From NCBI GenBank assembly GCA_030015575.1, contig CM057344.1, positions 594,402,410 through 594,466,409 on the forward strand: DNA of 64,000 nt. The letters run 5' to 3'. This document shows positions 26,606 through 37,815 of this stretch, in pieces. A program made the translations under genes and the position numbers. Every line of letters begins with the position of its first letter. Positions within the stretch are counted from its first letter, which is position 1. This DNA is from Agapanthus africanus (taxonomy: Eukaryota > Streptophyta > Magnoliopsida > Asparagales > Amaryllidaceae). The notes beneath the pieces were generated by a model, which had not been told where the DNA came from, searched no databases, and saw nothing but the letters and a program-made list of their open reading frames with translations.

Positions 26606-27760
26606 TGCCTCATGCTGAACTGGCGAAGGATATGATCTGACGCATGCATCTCAATAATCCCCTTGCAGATGATCGGTGTCCTTGCACGCCAAAAATGGGC
26701 TCCAAGTACAGCGGAGGTAGAATAGACAACTCTTATGTACGGTGTTCACGTAACACATGTCTCCTTCATTACGTCGAACTCGTTGCGGTAGAAATGAAGA
26801 CTGTGATCCAGTGTCACATCCCATGACTTGACCACGTTTGACCACGTTCCACTTGTATACAGTTTGCCCACAACAACAAATTAATATTTAAAAAATCTTA
26901 AAAGTTTAAATATGCACATGGGTTGAATCACTTTACATGCAACCATATGTCCTTTGGCAATCAAGAGCAAACTGGGTTGTAATGGCCGGACGACCAATAA
27001 GGAGATATATCCATGAACATATCTGAAATAAAATATGGATCACAATGAATATCAATTTACTTTAGCAAAATATGAGATTCTCAATTAAATATTTTATACC
27101 CGAAAAAGCATCAAAAAGCCCCCAAGGACCTACTACTCCATCAATACAGCCATATTCAGTTCGTTATAGAGAAATGAAAGAACTGCACTCACCCACAATA
27201 GAGTGGCACACTCATCGAGATCCTCTAACAGCGTCGACAATTTAAGACTAACTCTGCTCTTACTCCTGTTCAGGAATAAGTGGACACCTATCTGATGCAG
27301 AATATAGGCACGTATATACTACTCAATTGCCACAGGCGTAGCATACATAGGAGGCTCAGCACTAAACGCTTCCCGCAGCCAACTCAACTTAATGTTGCAA
27401 CCTTTCCTCTTCTGTAGAGTCCTACCCAACAAACAGCCGCACAAATCTGCCCGATCGTGACTGAAGTTCACTGCAACATCTCCGTCTATATTGAGACCAA
27501 GTAGCACAGCGACGTCCTGCAGGATGATAGTCATCTAACCCACTTTGAAATGAAATAGGACGGTCTCCAGTCTCCACCTATCTGTCAGCGCCGTAATCAA
27601 GTGCCTATTCAAACGTATATACTCCAATTTGGGCACGAAATGAAAGCATGCCCGTTGCAGCTACGCTTGGACACGAGGATCTCGAAATAAGATCCCGCTG
27701 CTCCGGCCTGAGTGGTTAACGCACTGAATCACCTGATGGCTCTGCCTATTAAAATAAGAG
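26606..27760 (-). pseudogene. Plant mobile domain (PMD) gene relic, 5' part
   Basis: The minus strand encodes the PMD core: KLEYIRLNRHLITALTDRWR at about 27610-27560, then MTIILQDVAVLLGLNIDGD (27534-27478), the family's best-known block (usual form: MTITLQDVAVLLGLPVDG). CLLGRTL and a WLREAF stretch follow, then a segment with LLEDLDECATLLW near 27230. In-frame stops occur, for example just before MTIILQD and after the VAIE at 27319. The gene then runs into the Copia insertion at 26605. In host PMD proteins this domain acts in gene silencing and development; here it is transposon cargo. Confidence 0.8.
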
Positions 27761-27959
27761 GACTTATATCAGCAGCATATAAATAGCATATGAAATTCAA
27801 TATAGATATTACAATTTTTACGTGTACTAATGCGGCGTTGGTGATCTATGCTCAGCGTGCAAATACAAAACACTCGTATCCATATATCCAGGATCCATAA
27901 GTATATCTACACAATGAGAAAGTCGTATTATATGTCATTTGAAAAAATAAGCATGTATA

Positions 27960-28095
27960 TCAAAAGACAAGCGCGTTTGCAGGTTTGCATGTATTAATAT
28001 GTGAATGTTTGCATGCATTTATGTGTGTGTACGTGTACATGTGTGTGCATGTGTATGTTTTTGTATGTGTGTATGTTTGCATGTATATCAAAGTA
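27960..28095. repeat. Imperfect (TG)n / TGCATG-rich tract
   Basis: Interrupted runs of 'tgtgtg', 'tgcatg' and 'tgtatg' lie between the transposase and PMD relics of the MULE. Confidence 0.75.
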
Positions 28096-28212
28096 TATAA
28101 TGTGATTACCAAGGGCGACATGGTGCTGGAGGATTTTTGTATCGTGTCTTTGTTATGACCATACCTGTTGTAGATGCTGCATCTATTTAGCCTACGTCCT
28201 TCTCGAAATTCA

Positions 28213-30490
28213 TCAATAACACTTTTGAAACCAATAGAACATGGCCGTTCTGCTGACTCCTACCGGTAGGTAGAAATATCGATGGACCGTTGTACTCTTT
28301 CCAATATCGGCTATCAGGTACAGGATGGAACAACGGAACATAGGCAGATCCGTATTTGGAAACAGAATACCAATTCGAAGCAAGATCATAATGTGCAATG
28401 TTTCCTTCACCCTCTCTTCATGTACATGCTGAAATTACATATGAACACGGTAGCTTTTGCAACTTGGGGATATTGCACGTACAATTGTAGTTCCTACCAT
28501 TAATGACTACAGTGTATTGTTTTCACTTTTGTCAAGTCACCTGCCATTCAGACTGGCTGAATCTCACGATCCAAGCATACCTAGCATCGGTAGCACTGCT
28601 TGTAATTAATTGTTCGAACTTAGGACATAACTTCGTCAGCCAAGTTTGTACCTCCTCATGTCGTGCAAAGTATTTATTCGCACAGTAAAAAGTCTGTGCT
28701 ACTAAGATCTGAATAGGTAAAAATTAAGATCCTTTTAGGAACCCGTTAAAACTTTCTAAAACATTCGTAGTCATCATGCAAAATCGTTTACCATCATCTT
28801 TCGAAAGAGCCCACCAGACTTCTTCATTTTTAAGACTTATTTTCAATCCAAACATCAGTTTTTAGACATATACTTTTAAGTTCCGCTCTCAATACGACAT
28901 ATGTCAAGTCATCTGGTGCACATGCAATTTAGAAGAACAAATTATGCAAGGTTTTGTCACGAAATACGGCAGTTACGAAGTTGGTTCTGATATGTCGCAT
29001 ACAATAACGATAATTATGAGGTTACAGCCATGACTTTCTTAGTACAATCGGAATCCTTTTCATCCGATTAGGTATGAAAGTAACGTGCCTTCTCCGCATG
29101 GATGGAATGCAGTTATAAATGCAAGCAATGAGCCACTTCCAATTATCTATCATTTCACTATCAACTACAGCATATACCGAAGGATAAAAACTATCATTTG
29201 CATCAGCACTGCTAGCAATGAGCAAAGTCCTTTAGTATCTGCCAAATAAAAATATACCATCAATACTGAGAACTGGACGACAATAAGCGAAACCTTCAAT
29301 GGCCGGTCCAAATGCCCAAATACACCAGTAAAATATCCTATATTTTCTGACAGTGGTGAGTTGGTAATTTTGAAGACAGTCCCGAGATTAGTCGATTTGC
29401 TGGCGGCAAGGTATCGTGGCAAATTATCATACGACTCTTCTCAATCTCTGTAGATCTTAGACAATGCCTTGTTCAACGCATTCCATGCCTTCATATGATT
29501 TATATCGATGAATAAAGTTTCTTTTACATGCACTTCAATCATACGAGGAGTCATATCAACATCTACTTTCACGAACGACAAAATCCTGTTACACAGAAAT
29601 ATAGAAATGGCATGTTTATGATTTGAATTTACTACAGAATTCACACAAGTATGATCACCTACATACTTCTTTATCTCAAAATATTCGGTCTGTGATTTCT
29701 TCCAGATATATGCATGAAGCCTCCAAGGACGGTTATTATCTGTTTTACAAACGATGGCGTACTTATTCTTGCTACTCTTGATTGGTATAAAAGAAACTCC
29801 ATATTTAATTGATCAAACACTGACTGCCTTAATTAACTTCTTATTCTCGAATACACCGCCCACCTTCAACCCACTGTCAGTATCAACTACCGAAAGCCTA
29901 TCATAACGGAAATTAACATTCTCCATTACAGTTGTAGATAACATGTGAGCATCTGTCATGTTATCAGTAAATAGATCTTCAAACGCAACGAAGTTATTAT
30001 TAACACATGAATTGGTAAATCCGCTGCCTATCATTCTCATCATCAAGGACGTGTGCAATTTGTATGCTATCTTGTGTTTAAAAGTCATCATCACTAACAT
30101 CATCATCATCACTATCATCTTCATTATACTCTAACACCACTGGATCGATAGCAGTTACATCGATTACGTTTGCGGAACCAACATTAGGGACTTGCATGGT
30201 ACTTGATGTTCCGATTGCATAATGACGTATCCTGACCTATCATCTGCAATCGGTGTCCATGGCATATTATATGACCGCATGTGCTCAGTAATTTGGGAAA
30301 TAAAATTGAAGTCAAAATTTGGCGTTGACATGCAATTAAAACCGACCGGCGGTACAAAGAAACTGCACACAAATTTATGAATACTTAGTAAACTATAGCA
30401 TACCTCCACTCTAAATAAATGGTGTTCCGCTAAATATAAATGCAGTATAAAGGCACGCAAGGTAATACTTACTTCATAAACTGTCAATTC
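28213..30490 (-). pseudogene. MuDR-type transposase relic
   Basis: Fragments lie in mudrA order on the minus strand. They are: an acidic N-terminal region (about 30490-30130); the MuDR N-domain (GLKVGGVFENKKLIKAVSV near 29870-29813); a PWRLHA and HTC zinc-binding-like region (about 29730-29650); the MULE catalytic core with LLIASSADANDSFYPSVYAV and VVDSEMIDNWKW (about 29225-29130); and a SWIM zinc finger, NYNCTCNIPKLQKLPC (about 28440-28480). The reading frame changes several times between these blocks, as does the stop-free length, so the gene is a relic. It would have cut and pasted the MULE. Confidence 0.85.
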
Positions 30491-31379
30491 ACTGGTGTTC
30501 CGCTTGATGTGCCTTCACCTATATAACTTTTATCTCTATACTGGACATTATTGGTAGGAGACATAAAACCGATAGAATCAGAATTCATATTGAGCATGTA
30601 AGAATATTTTCCTTACCGGTCATGCTCCGATGCTTGAATAGAAGGACCCGGCATTTCAGAAGAAAGTTCGGCCAGTTGAGCGGATGTCAATATATCCTTC
30701 TTCACAAACAACTCGATCGTTTTCAATTCCAAACCAAACATGACTTGTGTATCCTCGTCATTGGATACCTCAATGACGGTGTATTCATACTCCGTCGGTC
30801 ATTTGCATGTTAAAGAAATAGTGAATTCTAGCGAGTTGATTTTGGTAGCTTTGTACTGCTTGCTTCAACTCATATGTGCTAGACTTTCTCTTATGATCTT
30901 ACATTTTCCATACACGTATTTAGGAATGTTGTTTTCTTCGATCGATAATTGGCCAGCAAAATAGCAAATTAGAGGAATGTAATTATCCGTCATTTTCCCA
31001 CCTGCCAGAAAACTTGAGATATGCTTTGAGTGTTCTCCACAAACACCCTACTTATTTATCTTCACATTTCTACTCACCTAATTACTTAAATTAATGACTA
31101 AAATGCTCAAATCAACCTAAATATAATTTCGTAAAATAAAATTTTAATTTATTTTCCATTTTAACCTAACTTAAAAACTACCAAGATAACATAAAAATTG
31201 AATTTTCAAAAAATCGAATTACCTAATTGAGAGAGATCTGAGAGATCGAGTCGAACAACGAGGGGGTCTCGGGTCAAACAAGGAGGAGATCGGGTCGGAT
31301 GGTAGACAGGAAACGAGATCTGAGAGAGAAATCTGTGAAAGAAAAAGGTATAGGTAAGAGAGAACGACAAGAGAGAGGA

Positions 31380-31899
31380 GAGAGCCAAGAGAGAGCGAGA
31401 TAGAGAGATCGAGAGAGATTTAAAAAAAATAGACCCACGAGTCTGTTACTTTTTAGGGCGCAGTTGGCAACTGCGCCCTACGAAAATGTGTGCCCCATCA
31501 GGGTTTTTATGGGGCGCAATTGGAAAGTGCGCCCCATAAAAAACAATGAGCGCCCCACGAATGTTTTGCATGGGGCGCACTTGGCAAGTGCGCCCCATAC
31601 AAAACATTGAGCGCCCATAAGTGTTTTGCATTGAGCGTACTTGCCGGGTGCGTCCTATATATTTTCAATAGAAAATGTATGGGGCGCGGTTGGAAAGTGC
31701 ACCCTATACATTTGTATATGGCGCACTTGGGAAGGGCGTCCCCATAGGAAAAAAAATTAAAAAGCGCCAGCGTCAACACTTAGCTAGCGCTGATGTGACG
31801 CCTAGGTGGCCAAAAGTGGCCTAAATTTGTAATAATGTTTTAAAGTGGCCTAATTTTATTATTATTTTTTTTAAAAAGACCTAAATCAAAAAATTGTCC
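31380..31899 (-). repeat. MULE right terminal inverted repeat with palindrome array
   Basis: It is the partner of 14997-15385. It contains about five near-palindromic units of roughly 27-29 bases. The best is at 31570-31598, with arms ATGGGGCGCACTTG and its complement meeting at the centre with a single mismatch. These are candidate subterminal transposase-binding or hairpin sites. Confidence 0.9.
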
Positions 31900-31908
31900 A
31901 ATGCAAAA

Positions 31909-31978
31909 TGCAAGGACAAGGCACAATTCTGAGGTGCAAATGCAAAACGCAAGGGCAAGGCGCAATTCTGAGGTGCAG
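31909..31978. repeat. Short tandem repeat interrupted by the MULE
   Basis: Units of about 40 bases sharing 'caattctgaggtgc', 'aatgcaaaa' and 'gcaagg..aaggc' recur. One partial unit lies left of the MULE (14973-14996) and more than one lies to its right. The MULE landed inside this intronic array. Confidence 0.75.
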
Positions 31979-33514
31979 ATATTTTATAAAAAAAATTAAA
32001 CTCATCATCCTTGTAATGTACAACATGATACAGTGCTAATTACCTAACCAAAAATATCAATCTTCTAAACTATTATATAGAGAGAGGTGTTATATAGACA
32101 ACTTTTAAATGACAATTCTCAATTTAAAATTCTAGTTTTTAAATATATGTTGATACTTTGCATTTAGCTAGTTAATCCACAATTGAATTGTAATTGAACG
32201 AAAATTAAATTTGCTCAGAATTGTTTCACCCACAATTAAAAACATTTTTTGCACATATCCAATTCCCAAATCCAGATTTGCAGGGATTGCTCTCATCAGT
32301 GGCTGTGAAGACAGTATTTCATAGCAGTCTCTAAAGCCGCTGCTGTATCAGTGGCTATGCCGGCTATGCCTCTGAGAGAGAGGGGGCGGAGAGAGATAAC
32401 CAAAAAAAGGAAAGGAAAGGAGGGGGGGGGGGGAAGAAAGATATATCAAACAAGAGAAAATGACAGAATGAGGAAAAAAGAAGAGAAGTGAAAAATAGTA
32501 AAAGAAACTTAAAAATGAAACAAAAAGCAACAGATAAAACAAGGGCATATCTGAAAGCAGCAGCTAGAAAGCTTCTTGGTGGCAGGTAGAACACTGCTGG
32601 CTGCATCCTTCTTACCAAAACTTTGATTTCATTTTTTTTTTCTTTTTGGTTACTTATGTTTATGTAACAAGGAGACGATGGCTACTAAAATAATCTATTA
32701 TCAAATTAAACATTCAAAGAATATTTTAAGAAAATTGAAGTTTAGATAAACCTGTTGCATTTGGCTTTCATCCTCCTGAGTATATCGAAACGAAATTGCG
32801 GTTTGAAGTACTTAACGATTTGCTTCAATTATTACCAGAAGTGCTATGTAGGATAGGGTAATGCATGACCAAAAGGGATATCTTAACAAAAAAAACTCCT
32901 TACTGCCGCTGCACCTTGTGTTTGATTCAAACGTCATTGATCGATGATCATGTAATTTTCCTTCTCACATCACTATCACCGTGTGATCTCCTTTTAAGTC
33001 CACTTCTATTCTTCACAATCACAAAACTCATGATAAAATCTTGCCCTAATTTTCTTCAGTTTCTCCCTTGAGGTAGCTTGGATACAATGATATTTTTTTG
33101 TTTGGAGGGGGTGGGGGGAATCCAAACTTAAACTTACTTTTTGTCATAGTTAAGGCTCTTTCTTCATATCATATACTTTTGTGTCATATATAGAGGCTTT
33201 TACATGTAAGTGAACCTAGGATTGCTCCATTGTTCAATGAGATTAAATTGCAGGGTCAAATAAAAGATATTTGACATATAATGGCAGGTCTTTCTCTTGA
33301 CATTGTTGCCTTAAGCAGTGTGCAACGCCAGTTTACTGATTATAACAATAGGCCATATACAGATACAATAGTAAAACTGAGAACCATTGCCCATAAGAAA
33401 TTAAAGGTGAGAAATAAGAACATTAGCAGCAACAGGGGACGGGGTGTTTGTCAAGTATTCTACAGATGTCAGCAATGAAGAAATAAAGCGCGGAGATTAA
33501 ATGGGAGGCCATAC
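31979..33514. other. Host intron sequence right of the MULE
   Basis: No exon is supported. It includes a GA-rich and poly-G tract (about 32385-32470) and AT-rich filler. Open frames here are low-complexity. Confidence 0.45.
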
Positions 33515-34777
33515 GTATAAGAGAATCTTCTTGCATTCTTGCTCCATAATTTAAGTTCTTTACTGAGCGTATGAAAGAATCTTGTTTCACTTGTGCCCTG
33601 ACATTTGGGGTCTTCACTGAAGCCCTTGCAGTAGAAAGCAGCATATTCTGTTTCAACAGAATGCAAAAGTAACCATTTTAATAACTTGTTACCATCATCC
33701 AGTGAATATACAAGTAAAAGTGCGCTGAAGCTATATGATATAAGATGAAAAGCTTAATGTATGAAAAACAATGTGAATTGGTATGAAAAGACATAAAGGA
33801 GACTATCTCATATGCACTATGGAAACGCCTTGAGACCAAAGTACAAAGACTTGATAATATTAACATAGGCATTTACTAATGGTATAGTAGGTTTTATACT
33901 TAAAAAACTACTAAGGCCCTGCTTGGCTTCAGATTAAAGTAAAGAAAATTGGAGTCTTCTAAATTTATCTAAAATTAATTCTGAAATCCTAAGTGCAGCA
34001 TGTTTAGCCTTGCTTTTGGAGTTGGAAGCTGAGATAGCTGCATTTATCTGAAATTCGATCCTACTTCTGTTTTCTTTAACTCCAAAGTCGAGTCTAGCCA
34101 TGTTTGGCATTTGAGATAAAGACTTGCAAAGTTCCTAACTTCAAATCCAAGCACCTAATAGATATTCGTGCGCGCTGATCCACATTCACCATTGTAAATA
34201 AAGCTCAAAGGCAACACCATTAATATTTACCGATTAACAAGAGCTATCATTTGACAATACGCACAAGATTCCATTATTTTCCAATAACGTGCCTGCATTA
34301 ACCGATGAAACACAAATCGTAACAAAATTAGGAGAAGATGGTACCTTTGGCAGCTTCCCCCACTTCTTGAGTAGTTTCAAGTGCAGCTTCAGCGCATAAT
34401 GCATCAGATGATACTTGGAATGCCTCAACAGCACCCTCTCCACAACCTCCGTGTTCTGCGCCAACTAATCAGTGGCCTTCTTCCCCGTGAGCAACTGATC
34501 CTAGTCCGATGACTCCAGCCACTGGTATACTGGAAGCCAAAGGTCTGTGCGCTGGAACCGATACGGGTGCTCGACCTGACTAGTACTAGGGTTAGGGTTT
34601 GAGCGGAGAGAAAGAATCCATCGTTGGAGCTCAGGCTGCGAGAGAGAGATGAGATTTGGAGGGAGAGAGGAAGTGTTGGAAGTGATCCAAGAGTCGGTTT
34701 CGTTGGAGGATGGGATGTGATCGGTGGGGAGAGAGGAGAGCCAGGATCGAGCTAGGGCTTCGCATTGATGATTTGAA

Positions 34778-34810
34778 GGGTTAGGGTTAGGGTTAGGGTT
34801 AGGGTTAGGG
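34778..34810. repeat. Telomere-like (GGGTTA)n run
   Basis: Five GGGTTA units plus GGG. It sits just upstream of the host pseudogene's first exon (read CCCTAA on the gene strand). It is the six-base form, not the common plant TTTAGGG. Confidence 0.9.
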
Positions 34811-35519
34811 TGGGGGGTTTGGGGGCGGTTGATTTGGAGGTGGAGGGAGAGTTTAAAGCGGAAGTATCTGTGACATTTTTGAACGGAGGCGGCTCCCTTC
34901 TTTCGGTCGCTTCTTCGGCGAAGAAGATGAACAGAGAAATGAAATTATTTTCTCTCCTTTTATTTTATTTTTATTGTTTTGCCAAATTTCTCTCTCTTAC
35001 TTTTACTTTTACGTTTTCGTTTCTGGGCATGTTTGTTTATGATGAACTAGAATGGAACTACCAGAACCAAGTTTGCTTCTGGTACTTCAAGTGTTTGTTT
35101 TGATAAGAAAGTGGTGTTTAAAGTTGCTTTCATATGCTGATGTTCATCCTATGTGGAGACTCTATTTCAAGATTTCTCTTCATGGCTTTTTGAGCATGAA
35201 AGTGACATGGAGCACAAGAAAATAGAAAGAAAAATAATAATTTATTTCAAACATTAATTACTTCTAAGTTTTTTCCTTTTCTCTCATCCATTTTTTCATG
35301 AAGGTGTGCATAAAATAATTGCATTCATCACTTCATTAGAACAACTTTCATAAACAAAACAAACAAAAAAAATGCAAGAAGTTACTACTTCCATAAACCT
35401 CTTTCAGAAATAACTTCAAAATTACTTCCGACATTTCTGATACTCCCTTCCAAACAAACATGCTCTTAGATATGCAATCTCATGCTATTTTTATATATCA
35501 CCCCCGTACACTTCATATT
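34811..35519. other. Intergenic stretch upstream of the host pseudogene
   Basis: No gene is supported. 'gcatgtttgttt' at about 35029 and its complement 'aaacaaacatgc' at about 35452 could be the ends of a decayed MITE, but no target duplication matches. Confidence 0.4.
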
Positions 35520-35702
35520 TACAATACAAAAATGTTTTTCCTGCCAAAATTTGCCTGCCCAAAAGTTTTCCTATAAAACAAACACCATGGACCCATTTGT
35601 TTGACACTATTACATAAGTGTTGTGAATCCTACCCTTTTGTCACATGGGTAAACTTTTGGATAAACAAATTATGGGTAGGAAAAGTATTGCTCTTTACAA
35701 TA
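35520..35702. mobile_element. MITE with imperfect inverted ends
   Basis: The left arm (acaatac ... ttttcctgcc ... ccaaaagt) pairs with the right arm (acttttgg ... gggtaggaaaa ... gtattg ... acaat) with small gaps. The centre contains 'aacaccatggacccatttgt'. A half copy of the same family is at 6526-6645. Confidence 0.65.
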
Positions 35703-36299
35703 AGGAATCATTTGGTCTACCGGGTGTAATACCCATGGACGGGTGGGAGAGATGGGGGGTTTTGGACAGCCTTGGTTAGCGTGTGGAGCCCACATTTTTA
35801 TTTCTTCTCTCTCTTATATGTATGTATACGGCCAGCACATGCAAAAAATTCCTTTACAACATCACTCCATTTTCTATCATAACCCGTACTCAAGGGGGTA
35901 CATGGCATTTTCTCTTTCAACAAAAAAAATTAGAAAAAGTCTACACTTCTCATATATAATTTTGGAGATGCCAACTCAACCACTCGTTTTTGGCTCCCTC
36001 TCTCTCATTTATGTCTCAGGACAAGAAAATAAGAGGGCGAAGACATGCAATATGAAAATTGGATAATTTATAAAAGTTGATGATAATTGCTCAAAAATAG
36101 CAGGAAAAAGATATGAGAGTCCCCAAATCTGTATGGAAGGGGTTGATATGTGTAAAGAGCTTAATAGGGTTACAGTAGTTCATCATGGATTATTGCATTA
36201 TATATCATACAATCATACCCCTTTTGTATATAAATAAGTGCTATTAACCCTTGACTGCTACCTAAGCACATGAAACAGGTCTAGAAATTAAAGAGACGA
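35703..36299. other. Intergenic stretch
   Basis: No gene is supported. The 107-codon open frame at 35743-36066 has no motif that I recognise. Confidence 0.4.
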
Positions 36300-37815
36300 A
36301 AATTGGGATAAAACATCGCATCTAAGTTCGATCGCCAAATACATGATACAACATTTGGTGCAAAGTTAGAGATGGCATGGCAAAAATTTTCAAGATTGAA
36401 AAAGAGTATCTACACAACAACAAAAGAACCCAGGACAAAAATGAGTCATATTGGTTGCAAGTCGATCGCGTTTCCACTGACGGAACAATTCACCTGGACC
36501 GCAGATCCGTAGTCGAGGTGCAACCGATTGGGCTCGAATTAGGACCCATGTCACATCGTCAAACGGTTACTCTCTCAAAACTTCTAGACTCTCGGTGACA
36601 AATCTATAAAAGGAGCAGATCTGAAGAGATTAGGAATAGTTTTCAATTCGCTCTTTTATTTTTGAATGTTAATTGTAATTTTTCATTTTTAGAATTAGCT
36701 TTCTTCCTCCTCCTCTTTTGTCAGCTTTCTCATAGCTATCAATGGAGGTCTGATATTAAATTAGTTGATTTTCTCTTTTCCACTTCAAATATCCATAAAA
36801 ATTATAATTAGATTAGAGATCAAGGCTTGAATGGAAGGTAAATTGAAGATCATTGGTGGTCTTCCCTCTTTTCTCTCTATTACATTTAAATACCATGTGG
36901 TTTTGTGATGATCTCTTTCTTGATTTGCTATTATTTCTTTGTGATGATGAATATGATAAATTGTAAATAGTTGATTTTTGTTGCGGAAATGAGGAGAGTG
37001 AGAGTGAGTGGTGATTAAGTGATCTATTTCACACACTATCTCTTGATTATGTGATTGTGATGAAACTCTATTTTGATTGTTTTAATTGATTTCAAGTAGA
37101 CACATCTTCTCTAGTCCTTACCGAGAGTGGCGAGCCTAGATGATTATGCGATTTATGTAGGGATTAATTAATCTTAATGAAGCTAGATATTAGATAAAAT
37201 ATCGAGAATGTTGTTAAGAGTTTTAAAGCGACGCATTTGAATGAGGAAGGCTATGCCTCCTCATTGACCAATTCCACCGAAGTCCCTTAACATCATCCTT
37301 AAGTATTGATTTAGCATCATCCATCTCAAGAAATACTTGAATCTAAATGTTTAATTTGACATTCCATGCTCCATCACCCGCTGTGGTGCATGATTGATGG
37401 TTTGTATTCATAACGTTTAGATCAAGACTAAATTGAGTTTTTACTTCACCAAATGCGTTTGATTGGCCATTTGATAGATCATGCTCCACCACCTCTATGG
37501 TGAGCGTTTGACGATCTATACTCTTGGAGAACATTTATTTTTGTTGAAAATATTCAAGAAAGAGTGGGTTGATTAGATTAACTTGGGATCCTTCGCTCAA
37601 CTCGTTTCCTTAGCAAATCCCCTCCCCTTCGCATTCTCATTTCTTACAAAAACCGTTCACAAGACTCTTTCAAAACTAAACCCTAATAACTCGTGTTGAA
37701 AACACGGCCTTAGCTCTCGATCTCCACTGGAACAACTCATGATTAACAATCTTGTTTAAAACGCAAGGTTGCTAGTTGCAAAATACACTATACTACCACA
37801 TAGTTCTGCTCATAT

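Larger units (their letters stand above)
14997..31899 (-). mobile_element. Mutator-like element (MULE) with transposase and plant mobile domain, 16.9 kb
   Basis: The ends are inverted repeats. The left begins 'ggacaaccttttgatttagg' and the right is its imperfect reverse complement, ending 'attgtcc'. A perfect 9-base target duplication AATGCAAAA flanks it (14988-14996 and 31900-31908); 9 bases is the Mutator signature. Inside, on the minus strand, are a MuDR-type transposase relic (30490-28213) and a plant mobile domain gene relic (27760-26606, continuing 16367-15713). A Copia element is nested inside the latter. Without the Copia insertion the MULE would be about 6.7 kb. Both genes carry stops and shifts, so it could not be autonomous now. 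Confidence 0.93.
11177..34770 (-). pseudogene. Decayed six-exon host gene of unknown function, split by a nested transposon
   Basis: On the minus strand I place exons at about 34770-34345, 33647-33515, 13628-13503, 13459-13141, 11727-11551 and 11385-11177 (stop). All introns are GT..AG, and codon phase carries correctly through all five junctions (0, 1, 1, 1, 1). This argues for one gene of about 460 codons rather than chance frames. Exon 1 carries HPYRFQRTDLWLPVYQWLES and HSKYHLMHYALKLHLKLLKK. Exon 4 includes LSKRKNAANLLQSPSVPL. The last exon includes SYLSWIPTWCAYTSSAAIAQ. I do not recognise the family. Decay: exon 1 has two in-frame TAG codons (near 34511 and 34467) and no in-frame ATG that I can see. 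Exon 4 is 319 bases, one more than phase allows, and changes frame near 13325. Intron 2 holds the 16.9-kb Mutator-like element, so it was about 3 kb before insertion. Confidence 0.7.

Noticed and set aside
32348-32618. Phe/Ser-rich minus-strand open frames
   Set aside because: They derive from a GA/poly-G low-complexity tract in a host intron and do not fit the exon phases.
33912-34135. Three direct 'catgtttggc'-like words suggesting a MITE
   Set aside because: The words are in direct orientation, no inverted ends or target duplication could be paired, and the similarity is short.
35029-35464. Possible hAT-like MITE with GCATGTTTGTTT ends
   Set aside because: Only about 12 bases pair, and the flanks do not share an 8-base duplication.
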